From Candidatus Villigracilis adiacens (GTDB lineage: Bacteria > Chloroflexota > Anaerolineae > Anaerolineales > Villigracilaceae), in the NCBI GenBank assembly GCA_016703605.1, contig JADJBU010000002.1, positions 558,001 through 622,000 of the forward strand: DNA of 64,000 nt, given 5' to 3'. Of the stretch, positions 1 through 8,800 are shown one piece after another (positions within the stretch are counted from its first letter, which is position 1; the number at the start of each line of letters is the position of its first letter). The translations under genes and the position numbers were made by a program. Below the pieces are notes generated by a model. It saw only the letters and a list, made by a program, of their open reading frames with translations, made no database searches and was not told the origin of the DNA.

Positions 1-565
1 AGCGCACGCCCTGCTTTTCGGCGGCGACGATGTACATCGCCCAGATGATCGCGGCTGGCGAGTTGATCGTCATGCTGGAGGAGACTTTATCGAGCGGGAT
101 GCCGTCGAGCAGAATCTCCATATCTTTGAGCGATGAGATCGCCACGCCGCATTTGCCGAACTCGCCGATCGCCTCGGGCTGGTCGGTGTCGTAACCCATC
201 AACGTCGCAAGATCGAAGGCGATGCTCAAACCGGTCTGACCCTGATCGAGCAGGTATTTGAAGCGCTGGTTTGTTTCCTCCGCCGTGCCGAAGCCTGCGA
301 ACATGCGCATCGTCCACAACTTGGAGCGATGAAGCGTCGGGTGGACTCCTCTTGTGTATGGGTACTCGCCCGGCAGTCCGAGCGAGGCGGCGTAATCCAA
401 ATCCGCAATATCGAGCGGCGTATAAAGTCTGTTGATCGGGTCGGATGACGTAGTGATAAATTCGTCGGCGCGTTCGGGGAGTTGGGTCAACGCTTTTTTG
501 AGGGAGGTCTGTTCCCATTTGGAAAGCGACTGCTGCAATTCGTCGAGCATCTTTTTATCGTACAT
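1..565 (-). CDS. Methylmalonyl-CoA mutase (acyl-CoA mutase) large subunit, N-terminal part, cut by window edge
   Basis: The frame opens at ATG 563-565 and stays open to base 1, giving about 188 residues starting MYDKKMLDELQQSLSKWEQ. It contains the stretches PYTRGVHPTLHRSK, MRMFAGFGTAEETNQRF and GQTGLSIAFDLATLMGYD, which are hallmarks of the substrate-binding TIM barrel of B12-dependent methylmalonyl-CoA/isobutyryl-CoA mutase large subunits. The family interconverts methylmalonyl-CoA and succinyl-CoA (or related acyl-CoAs) by a radical mechanism in the cytoplasm. The cobalamin-binding part is outside the window or on a separate subunit, so the exact substrate cannot be set. No partner gene is visible because transcription runs out of the window. 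Confidence 0.9.
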   Translation of the reverse strand, partial: MYDKKMLDELQQSLSKWEQTSLKKALTQLPERADEFITTSSDPINRLYTPLDIADLDYAASLGLPGEYPYTRGVHPTLHRSKLWTMRMFAGFGTAEETNQRFKYLLDQGQTGLSIAFDLATLMGYDTDQPEAIGEFGKCGVAISSLKDMEILLDGIPLDKVSSSMTINSPAAIIWAMYIVAAEKQGVR

Positions 566-1024
566 GGCGGCTCCTTTGGCAAGATGGGGCGATTATAAAC
601 CCCTTGCTGGCGAAGCCATTGCGCAAAAACCTCGGCGCTCTGGTATTTGGCGGGGTCGCCCATTTTTTCACCACGGAGATCATGGAGCCCACAGAGAAAA
701 ACCTCTTAACTCACCTTACGCAGTTCTCCCTTCAGATTGTCACCCTGAGTGGAGCGAAGGGTCTCTGGGACAGTCGTAGAACTGCTTTGCTTCGCTCCAA
801 AGAAACAAGGGGTTTTCAAACCCATTTGCCGCAGATTTCGCAGATTGACGCGGATTTTAAGAAAATTCGCGTAATCCGCGGCTGAATCTCTTGTTTCCTT
901 CTCTTGGAACGGCGTTCCTTCCCGCCGTGGACTTACTCAGCATGACATCGCGCGTATGGTGAGCTCTTAAAATCTCCTTCAGATGAATCGAACCTTATTG
1001 TTGTATCAGCGGCAAATCTGATCC
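566..1024. other. Intergenic region with repeat debris, no gene seen
   Basis: I find no convincing coding frame here. The stretch holds short degenerate repeats: an 8-mer-like CACGGAG/CACAGAG tract around 670-697, a MITE end CTCACCTTACGCA at 710-722 (identical to the end of the element at 43980-44080), a CCCTGAG...GAAGGG tract around 743-760, and a GCAGATTTCGCAGATT-type repeat around 830-885. These look like accumulated small mobile or slipped repeats rather than genes. Confidence 0.6.
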
Positions 1025-1055
1025 TTGACTCTCCATCAGGGGGAGGGTGTATAAA
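1025..1055 (+). promoter_or_regulatory. MerR-type promoter with 19-bp spacer
   Basis: TTGACT at 1025-1030 and TATAAA at 1050-1055 are separated by 19 bp. The spacer holds a dyad CTCC...GGAG. Over-long 19-20 bp spacers carrying a dyad are the signature of promoters activated by MerR-family DNA twisting. The gene directly downstream is itself a MerR regulator, so autoregulation is the natural reading. Confidence 0.65.
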
Positions 1056-1074
1056 ACGATGGAGGCGCCTGCTC

Positions 1075-1896
1075 ATGATCCGAATCGGAGACTTTTCCAA
1101 ACTTAGCCGCGTTTCCATCAAAACGCTGCGGTACTACGACGAGATGGGTTTACTCAAACCCATCGAGGTAGACCGCTTTACCGGCTACCGTTATTACGAT
1201 TTTCACCAACTGCCGCGCTTGTATCGCATACTGGCATTGAAGGAATTGGGGTTCTCTTTGGAGGAGATCAGTCGTTTTCTCGAAGAGAATCTTTCCACCG
1301 AAGAGTTGCGTGGAATGCTCAAACTCCGTCAGGCTGAGATCCGGCAGCGGATGGAGGAAGAAACGGCAAGGCTGGAGCAGGTGGAACGCTGGTTGAGACA
1401 AACTCAACAGGAGAACTTTATGTCGAAGTACGATGTCGTTATCAAGAAAATAGATGCAATGAAAGCCGCTACCGTCCGCGGTGTGGTTGCGAACCCGCCC
1501 GCACAGCGTCCACTATGGGATGAATTACTGAACTTTATTTATCAAAACAATATCCGCATGAACGGCACACCGATGGCGATCTATCATGATGCCGATGCGC
1601 GCGAAGGTGACTGGGATATTGAAGTTGCCATGCCCATCGCCGGTGACCCGACTCCCGTCGGGCGTGTCAAAATCTATGAACTGCCTGCGGTCGAGACGAT
1701 GGCGTGCGTCGTCCATGCCGGGTCGTTTGCAACTATCGGTGAAGCCTACGACGCCCTCGCCAAATGGATTGACGTGAACGGGTATCAGATCGTGGGTCCA
1801 AGCCGCGAGTTGAATCTCAAAATGCCGGAAAAGCCGGAAGATCAGAACGACCCGAATACAGTCAATGAGATTCAATTCCCGGTACAGAAGGTTTAA
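1075..1896 (+). CDS. MerR family transcriptional regulator with GyrI-like effector domain
   Basis: A protein of 273 residues. Residues 1-70 form a MerR winged helix-turn-helix (FSKLSRVSIKTLRYYDEMGLLKP, then TGYRYYD). Residues about 75-115 are a charged dimerisation coiled coil ending in ERWLRQ, and residues about 120-270 match a GyrI-like/AraC effector-binding fold as in BmrR/BltR relatives. Such proteins bind cationic drugs or other small ligands and activate a promoter with a 19-bp spacer; one lies directly upstream (1025-1055). The start at 1075 follows GGAGGCG at 1061-1067. The gene is monocistronic and ends in a strong terminator at 1899. The effector and any target genes other than itself are unknown. 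Confidence 0.88.
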   Translation: MIRIGDFSKLSRVSIKTLRYYDEMGLLKPIEVDRFTGYRYYDFHQLPRLYRILALKELGFSLEEISRFLEENLSTEELRGMLKLRQAEIRQRMEEETARLEQVERWLRQTQQENFMSKYDVVIKKIDAMKAATVRGVVANPPAQRPLWDELLNFIYQNNIRMNGTPMAIYHDADAREGDWDIEVAMPIAGDPTPVGRVKIYELPAVETMACVVHAGSFATIGEAYDALAKWIDVNGYQIVGPSRELNLKMPEKPEDQNDPNTVNEIQFPVQKV

Positions 1897-1898
1897 AC

Positions 1899-1935
1899 AA
1901 AAAGAGACTGGCAAAAGCCAGTCTCTTTTTGTTTA
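1899..1935. terminator. Bidirectional terminator between the merR gene and acnA
   Basis: AGAGACTGGC-AAAA-GCCAGTCTCT is a perfect 10-bp stem with a 4-nt loop. A-rich and T-rich flanks allow it to work for both convergent genes. Confidence 0.9.
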
Positions 1936-1942
1936 AGAATTT

Positions 1943-4639
1943 TTACTTCACCAAATTCCTAAGCACCGTGTGCAGGATGCCGCCGTTGCGGTAGTAGTTC
2001 ACTTCCACATCGGTGTTCAGCAGCGCGGTGGCTTTGAACTCGATCACCTTGCCGTCGGTTTTCTTGGCTTTCACGGTCAACTCGGCTTTGGGCTGGATGC
2101 TGTCATTCAAGCCTTCGATATCAAACACTTCACTGCCATCGAGACCAAGCGACTCGGCATTTTGTCCTTCAGCGAACCGCAACGGGAGCACGCCCATGCC
2201 CACCAGGTTGGAGCGATGGATGCGTTCGAACGATTCGGCGATGACCGCCTTGACGCCCTGCAACATGGGACCCTTCGCCGCCCAGTCGCGGCTCGAACCG
2301 GTGCCATATTCTTTACCAGCGAGGACGATGCTTGCCACACCTTCAGCTTGATACTTCATCGCAGCATCAAAAATAGACATGACTTCACCCGTGGTGTGGT
2401 GCTTGGTCCAGTTGCCTTCTTTGGGTGCAACCAATTGATTCTTGAGGCGGATGTTTGCAAAGGTGCCGCGCGCCATGATCTGATCGTTACCGCGGCGGGC
2501 GCCATAGGAATTGAAGTATGTGGGCGCAACGTCCTTCTCCTGAAGGAATTTACCCGCCGGGCTATCGGCGGCAATGTTGCCTGCCGGGGAAATATGATCG
2601 GTGGTGATCGAATCGCCGAACATGCCCAGCACGCGCGCGCCGCTAACACCCTTGATGGAACCTGTTTCCAGTGAAAGAGTCTGGAAGTAAGGCGGATGAT
2701 GAATGTAGGTGGAATTCGCATCCCATTCATACAGGTCGCCGCCGGAGACCTTGATCTCCTGCCACATATCGGAACCGGCAAAGACATCGGCATACTTCTC
2801 TTTGAACATTTCCGCCTTGACGCTGGATGCGATCGCGTCGCTGACTTCCTTTTGGCTGGGCCAGAGATCCTTGAGATACACCGGCTGACCGCTTTGGTCG
2901 GCGCCAAGCGGCTCATTGACCAGGTCAATGTCTACGGTGCCGGCGAGGGCGTAGGCTACCACCAATGGAGGCGACGCCAGGAAGTTGGCTTTCACCAGCG
3001 GATGAACGCGCCCTTCAAAGTTACGGTTGCCGGATATGACCGCCGCCGCGACCAGGTCGCCGCCGGTGACGGCTTTGGCAACTTCACCGGGCAGCGGACC
3101 GGAATTTCCGATACAAGTCGTGCAGCCATAGGCAATCACATTAAAACCAAGTTTGGAAAGCGGTTCGGTCAGACCAGCCTTGTTGAGATATTCCGTCACC
3201 ACACGCGAGCCGGGCGCGAGGGAGGTCTTCACATACGGCTTGACGTTCAAGCCTTTCTCCACAGCTTTCTTGGCGACAAGTCCCGCCGCGACGAGCACGG
3301 AGGGATTGCTGGTGTTGGTGCATGAGGTAATGGCGGCGATCACGACCGCGCCATGCTTCATCTTCTGTAAACCGCCGTTCGCGCCGAAGGCGGCTTCGCG
3401 GGTCAATGCCTCGCCGGAGAGTTCATAGCCGCGATCCTTTACCGGGGCGGTTAAGGCTTTTCGGAATGTATCCTGCATATCGGTCAGCGCGACGCGGTCC
3501 TGCGGGCGCTTGGGTCCAGCCAGGGAGGGCACGACCGTCCCCATATCCAGTTCGAGGGTGTCGGTGAATTCCGGCTCGGGGCTGTTCGCATCGCGGAAGA
3601 GTCCCTGCGCGCGGGTATAGGCTTCGGTGCGGGCAACGACTTCATCAGAGCGACCCGTCAGGCGCATGTAGCGAAGCGTCTCTTCATCCACGGGGAAGTA
3701 GCCCATGGTCGCGCCGTATTCGGGAGCCATGTTGGCGATGGTGGCGCGGTCAGTCAGCGACATGTTATCAAGCCCGGGACCATAGAACTCGACAAATTTA
3801 TCCACGACGCCTTTTTTGCGCAATATTTGCGTGACGGTGAGAACGAGGTCGGTGGCGGTGACGCCTTCGCTGAGTTTGCCGGTTAATTTAAAACCGATCA
3901 CATCCGGCAGCAGCATATCCATCGGTTGACCGAGCATGACAGCTTCGGCTTCGATGCCGCCCACACCCCAACCCACCACGCCCAGACCATTGATCATGGT
4001 GGTGTGCGAGTCAGTACCGACGAGCGTATCAGGGAAGGCAAGGACATCATTTCCATCGACCTTGGTCATAACGACTTCAGCAAGGTTTTCAAGGTTGACC
4101 TGATGCACAATGCCGGTCATCGGGGGCACAACGCGGAAGTTGGTAAATGCTTTTTGTCCCCACTTCAAAAATTCATAACGTTCCTTGTTGCGCAGAAATT
4201 CCATTTCGGTATTGCGATTGAGGGCATCGGCTGTGGCGAAGAAATCGATCTGCACCGAGTGGTCGATGACCAGGTCCACCGGCACGAGCGGATTGATCTT
4301 CTTCGGGTCGCCGCCCAAACGGGCAACGGCGGCGCGCATGGCGGCGAGGTCTACAACAGCGGGCACGCCGGTGAAGTCCTGCATCACCACGCGACCCGGC
4401 AAAAACGGAATGCCCGGGCGCGCGCCTTTGGGAGTCCACGCGGCGATGTTCTTCACATCTGCCTGCGTGATCTCCTTATCGTTGCACTGACGCAACGCGG
4501 CTTCGAGCACGATACGGATGGAATAGGGAAGTTTGCTGAGTTTGGTCAGCCCGGCTTTCTCGAGCGCGTCGAGCCGGAAGTAGACGTATTTTTTCTTGCC
4601 CACGCTCAATACGTCACGGGACTTAAATAGGTCTTGCAT
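1943..4639 (-). CDS. acnA: Aconitate hydratase AcnA
   Basis: This 898-residue protein has the length and order of AcnA/IRP-type aconitases, which isomerise citrate and isocitrate in the TCA cycle. The three [4Fe-4S] ligands are visible as SCTNTSNPSVL and YGCTTCIGNSG. Other family signatures are VGTDSHTTMINGLGVVGWGVGGIEAE, MFGDSITTDHISPAG and GKEYGTGSSRDWAAKGP, the last in the C-terminal swivelling domain. The start is supported by AAAGGAG a few bases upstream. The gene stands alone, ends at a shared terminator, and has a perfect 26-bp palindrome 29 bases upstream of its start codon that could be an operator or a mobile palindrome. Confidence 0.97.
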   Translation of the reverse strand: MQDLFKSRDVLSVGKKKYVYFRLDALEKAGLTKLSKLPYSIRIVLEAALRQCNDKEITQADVKNIAAWTPKGARPGIPFLPGRVVMQDFTGVPAVVDLAAMRAAVARLGGDPKKINPLVPVDLVIDHSVQIDFFATADALNRNTEMEFLRNKERYEFLKWGQKAFTNFRVVPPMTGIVHQVNLENLAEVVMTKVDGNDVLAFPDTLVGTDSHTTMINGLGVVGWGVGGIEAEAVMLGQPMDMLLPDVIGFKLTGKLSEGVTATDLVLTVTQILRKKGVVDKFVEFYGPGLDNMSLTDRATIANMAPEYGATMGYFPVDEETLRYMRLTGRSDEVVARTEAYTRAQGLFRDANSPEPEFTDTLELDMGTVVPSLAGPKRPQDRVALTDMQDTFRKALTAPVKDRGYELSGEALTREAAFGANGGLQKMKHGAVVIAAITSCTNTSNPSVLVAAGLVAKKAVEKGLNVKPYVKTSLAPGSRVVTEYLNKAGLTEPLSKLGFNVIAYGCTTCIGNSGPLPGEVAKAVTGGDLVAAAVISGNRNFEGRVHPLVKANFLASPPLVVAYALAGTVDIDLVNEPLGADQSGQPVYLKDLWPSQKEVSDAIASSVKAEMFKEKYADVFAGSDMWQEIKVSGGDLYEWDANSTYIHHPPYFQTLSLETGSIKGVSGARVLGMFGDSITTDHISPAGNIAADSPAGKFLQEKDVAPTYFNSYGARRGNDQIMARGTFANIRLKNQLVAPKEGNWTKHHTTGEVMSIFDAAMKYQAEGVASIVLAGKEYGTGSSRDWAAKGPMLQGVKAVIAESFERIHRSNLVGMGVLPLRFAEGQNAESLGLDGSEVFDIEGLNDSIQPKAELTVKAKKTDGKVIEFKATALLNTDVEVNYYRNGGILHTVLRNLVK

Positions 4640-4667
4640 AGGATACTCCTTTGGTATGAGGTTTTTC

Positions 4668-4693
4668 GTGCGACAAACTTAAGTTTGTCGCAC
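4668..4693. repeat. Perfect 26-bp palindrome upstream of acnA
   Basis: GTGCGACAAACTT followed by its exact reverse complement. The core CAAACTTAAGTTTG resembles the tandem units at 52416-52502, so it probably belongs to a dispersed palindrome family. It lies in the presumed acnA leader or promoter. Confidence 0.7.
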
Positions 4694-4840
4694 ACTCACA
4701 CCACAATCAGGAAGAACACAAAGGAGCGCCTTTGATATCCTTGCTCGTCCCGGCAAAACGCCGGGATTGCTATGTGGTGGGATTAACTTGGGAAATTTAG
4801 ACTCAAATTATACTAATTGATTGCCCGGGGCGGAAGTGTT

Positions 4841-5893
4841 TTACCTGATATTCATTTCCTTCTTCAGCATCGCAACCAGTTCCGCCTTCTCCGCCTCCGG
4901 CAAAAAGGATTCCTCCGCCGCGGTCAGAACGCAGGTCTTCAACACATCCATCGGCAGGTTCAACTTCTCGCGCGCCTGCTGGAACTCGTGCGAAAGGGAG
5001 ATGCGCGAAATGCTCGGGTCGTCGGTGTTGATCGTCGCGCGCAGCCCCGCCTCGATCATGCGCGGCAGGGGATGTTTCTCGAACTCCTTCACCACGCCGG
5101 TCTGAAAGTTACTGGTCGGGCAGACTTCAAAAGCGATCCCCCGCTCCTTTGCCAGCGCCATCACAGATTCATCCTCCAGCACGCGCACGCCATGACCGAT
5201 GCGTTCCGCGCCCAAATTCTCGATCGCATCGCGCACGTTTTCCGCCGGTCCCCACTCCCCGGCATGGATGGTGATATGCAAACCGGATTGCCTCGCCTCT
5301 TTGAAAATCTCATGGAAGGGCTGGGTCTTGAACTCCGCCTCATTGCCCGCCAAGTCCAGCCCCAACAAACCGCGCTGCTTATGCTCCACCGCCAGCCACG
5401 CCACCTGCTCGGCAAGTTCCGGGCTTTCGTGCCTGTTCACCGAAGCGATCAACCCCACCCTGATCTTGTGTTCCCGCGCCGCCTCGCCCGCGCTCGCAAT
5501 TACCCAATCCATCACGTCATGCAGCGGGAAGCCCTCGGCGCGGCTCAACGCCACGGGGGTAAAACGCAGCTCCAGGTAGCGGACATGATCCTTCGCCGCA
5601 TCCTCCACCGCCTCGCGCGTGACCCGATGAATCACATCCGGCGACTTGTAGAACAGGCGCAATGTCTTGAATTTTTCAAGAAAATTGGAAAACGTCAGCG
5701 GGTCTTCATCCTGCACCTGCACCAACCCGCTCAGGTTCAGGAGCGAAGCGGGAACCGTCACACCATGCTTCCGGGCAATATCCAGCATGGTTGCAAGCCG
5801 CAACGACCCCTCCAAATGGCGGTGAAGTTCAACCTTTGGAAGGGATAGATATTTGTTGAAGGGAGTCGTATCGTCTATCAAACGCTTCCTCAA
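4841..5893 (-). CDS. add: Adenosine deaminase
   Basis: A protein of 350 residues in the metal-dependent adenosine/AMP deaminase family, which hydrolyses adenosine (or deoxyadenosine, or a related 6-aminopurine) to inosine and ammonia. Zinc ligands are seen as HRH at about residues 24-26 (VELHRHLEGS), HAGEW at about 210 and NTDDP at about 293, with the substrate-contact motif AERIGHGVR between them. Its start codon overlaps the secA stop by 4 bp (ATGA), so it is translationally coupled to secA. Adenine deaminase activity is an alternative, since these subfamilies are hard to separate by eye. Confidence 0.9.
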   Translation of the reverse strand: MRKRLIDDTTPFNKYLSLPKVELHRHLEGSLRLATMLDIARKHGVTVPASLLNLSGLVQVQDEDPLTFSNFLEKFKTLRLFYKSPDVIHRVTREAVEDAAKDHVRYLELRFTPVALSRAEGFPLHDVMDWVIASAGEAAREHKIRVGLIASVNRHESPELAEQVAWLAVEHKQRGLLGLDLAGNEAEFKTQPFHEIFKEARQSGLHITIHAGEWGPAENVRDAIENLGAERIGHGVRVLEDESVMALAKERGIAFEVCPTSNFQTGVVKEFEKHPLPRMIEAGLRATINTDDPSISRISLSHEFQQAREKLNLPMDVLKTCVLTAAEESFLPEAEKAELVAMLKKEMNIR

Positions 5894-8800
5894 TTACGGC
5901 GGCGTCTCTTCTTCTTTCCGCCGGATGAATCGCCGATCTGCACGGATGTCTCATTTTCGTTTGCCGCAGACACCGTTTCGCTGGTTTCTATCGGCGTGAT
6001 CTCCACGCGCCGCGGCCTCGCCGCAAACGCGCGCCCGATCACAAGTCCGCGCACCTCTTCGAGCAATTGCGCGAACATCTCCGACGCGCGTCCCTTGTAT
6101 TGTACCAGCGGGTCGCGCTGGGCATAGGCTTCCAGACCTATCGAAACTCTTAAGGCTTCCACCTTCGTCAGGTATTCCACCCACAACTCGCTGAACGCGC
6201 CCAACAGCAGCTGGCGGTGGACTTCGTTCAGGACGTACTTTCCAATCGCAGCGGATAAAACCCCCGCTTCCGACTCGCCCAGGCTGGATACGGCGTCATT
6301 GAGTCTTGCCTCCCCGAATGCGATTCGCGCCGCCGGACCAAAGTCTGCGAGCTTCGCGGCATTCTGATTTAGGCGGGTGAACTCGCTCTGACCCCAGGTC
6401 TCGCGCAAAGCCTCCTCCGCCGTCTCGAGATGATTCATCACCTCGTCCGCAATCGTCCCGGCGTCCCTCCCCTCCAATAATTTCGCGGCATGGAAGGCAT
6501 ACGCAAAGCGCGTAAAGACCTGCTTCACCTGCTTATGCGTCTTCTGGTCGAAGGCGGTGCGGGCTCCCTGCGCAAGCGTGATCAACAAACGCAATTTACC
6601 TGCGTCGGTGGAGACATCCTCGCGCTGCAACAACATCTCGATGTCGCGCGCGATCTGGCTGTTCAGGCGTTCGCGTTTCTTTTCAAAGGCGTCGCGCGAG
6701 GTGTTCAGCAAAATATCCGAAAGGTCATCCCAATCCGAAGGGAGCGGACTCTGCCATTGAACCTGCTCGCCCACGCGGTTCTGGATCGCGCCGATGACCC
6801 GCGTCGCGCTGATGATCGTCAACTGGCTGGAAAGCATCGCCTGAATATCGTCCTTCGCATCCTCGGGGTCATCCGCCAGTTTCTTCAACAGGTCGTTGTT
6901 CGGTTTGATGGCAAGCCGCGCCAGCGCGTTGATCTCCTCGACCAGTTTCTGCGGCTTCGGGCTGTCTTCGCGGTCATCCAGGGTTTGGAAGAAGGCATCC
7001 AGCGCGTCTTCACGTTCGGAGATCTGCATTTCGAGGGTTTCGCCCGTCCGCTCGATCAGTTGTTCGATGGCACGCAATGCATGGTTGTATTCGGCTTCGA
7101 TCGATTTTGACACAAGGTCCAGGGTCGCAGGTCGCAGGTCCTTGTTCTTGATCTCGTCAAGTAAAAGTTTGAACCCAAAGGACGGGAACAGCCCGTTCTT
7201 TGATTCGAACGGCGGCTGCACCTGGTCGAGCCATGCCAGCAAACGCCAGGGACCCTCTTCATCGGCAAGCGCCGCTTCCACGCGCTTGGTCACTTCGGCG
7301 TCCAGCATTTCCGCCACATCGCCGCTCAAATCTTCCTTAACGAAGATCTTGTCGCGCTGCAAATAGATCTGCTGGCGTTGGGTGTTCAGGACATCGTCGT
7401 ATTCCAAAAGATGCTTGCGGACGTCGAAGTTCGCGCCTTCGATGCGATGCTGGGATTGTTCGATGACGCTCGCCACCAGGCGCGCCTCAAGCGGCAGGGA
7501 GTCGTCCACTTTGAGTCTTTCCATCAATGCGCTGACCTGCGCCCCGCCCTGGATACGCATCAGGTCGTCTTCGAGCGAAAGGTAGAAGCGTGATGAGCCG
7601 GGGTCTCCCTGGCGGGCGGCGCGTCCGCGCAGTTGGTTGTCGATGCGGCGGGCTTCGTGGCGTTCCGAGCCGATGACGTGCAGACCGCCCAATTCCTTCA
7701 CGCTTTCCATGTCGTCGAAGTATTGCAAAAAGTTCCTGACCTCGGCTTCGTACAAACCATAAGCCGAAGAGTCAAGCTTCTTCAAAGCTTCTCGGCGCTC
7801 ATCGTGGGTCATGTCGAACGGATCTTTGTATCCGGACTTGCCCAGCACACGATTGACGGCTGAGATCACTTCCTCTGCCAGTTCGCCGCCGAGTTTGATG
7901 TCCACGCCGCGGCCTGCCATATTGGTGGCAATCGTCACCGCGCCGAACGCGCCCGCGCCTGCAATGATCTGCGACTCTTCGGTATGCTTGCGCGCGTTCA
8001 AGACCTGGTGAGACACCCCGCCCTGTAACACCGACTTCAGCCGGTCCTTGCTCGTTTCGGGCAAACGCAATAACTCAAGCAGGTTGTTGAGATTGGTCTC
8101 ATCGTCGAGGCTGATGTTCATCATCCCGTGCGGTTTGATGAAGGCGCGCAAGGCGTCGGGGGTGATCCGCTCGATGGGCTCGTTAAAAGGCACGAGGTCC
8201 GCAATGAGCCGCCCGTCCTCCTCCAAATTATTGGCGCGGATGTAGTGTTCCCGCACCAGCATGTATTGCATCAGGCGGCGGACGGGTTCAGCCTTGAGCC
8301 GGTTCGAGAGTCGTTCGGATGATTCGACGGATGTCGTGCCAACCAGCATCGGACGACCCAAGGCGTTGAAGCGCGCGATCTCCTGCACGATGGCGCGTAG
8401 TTTGGCTTCGACCGTGCGATAGATGACGTCGGGATAATCTTTGCGGCGATAGAAAAGCGGTTCGGTCTCGCCTGCCTTCGCGAAATACGAATACGCGTAC
8501 CCTTCCTCATCCTTTGCTTTGATCTCGACCAGCGGCGCATCCTTGCCAAAGGATTGATACTCGAGATGCGGCGAGATGGACGCGACTTCGAGCTTGTAAA
8601 TTTTGTTGAACTCTTCGGCTTCGGTGAGCGCGGTGCCGGTCATGCCCGCCAGTTTTTGATACATGCGATAGTAGTTCTGCAACGTGACCGTGGCATAGGT
8701 GACCGACTCCGGCTCGACCTTTACGCCTTCCTTGGCTTCCACAGCCTGATGCAGACCATCGCTCCACCTGCGCCCGGGCATGAGCCGCCCCGTTGACTCG

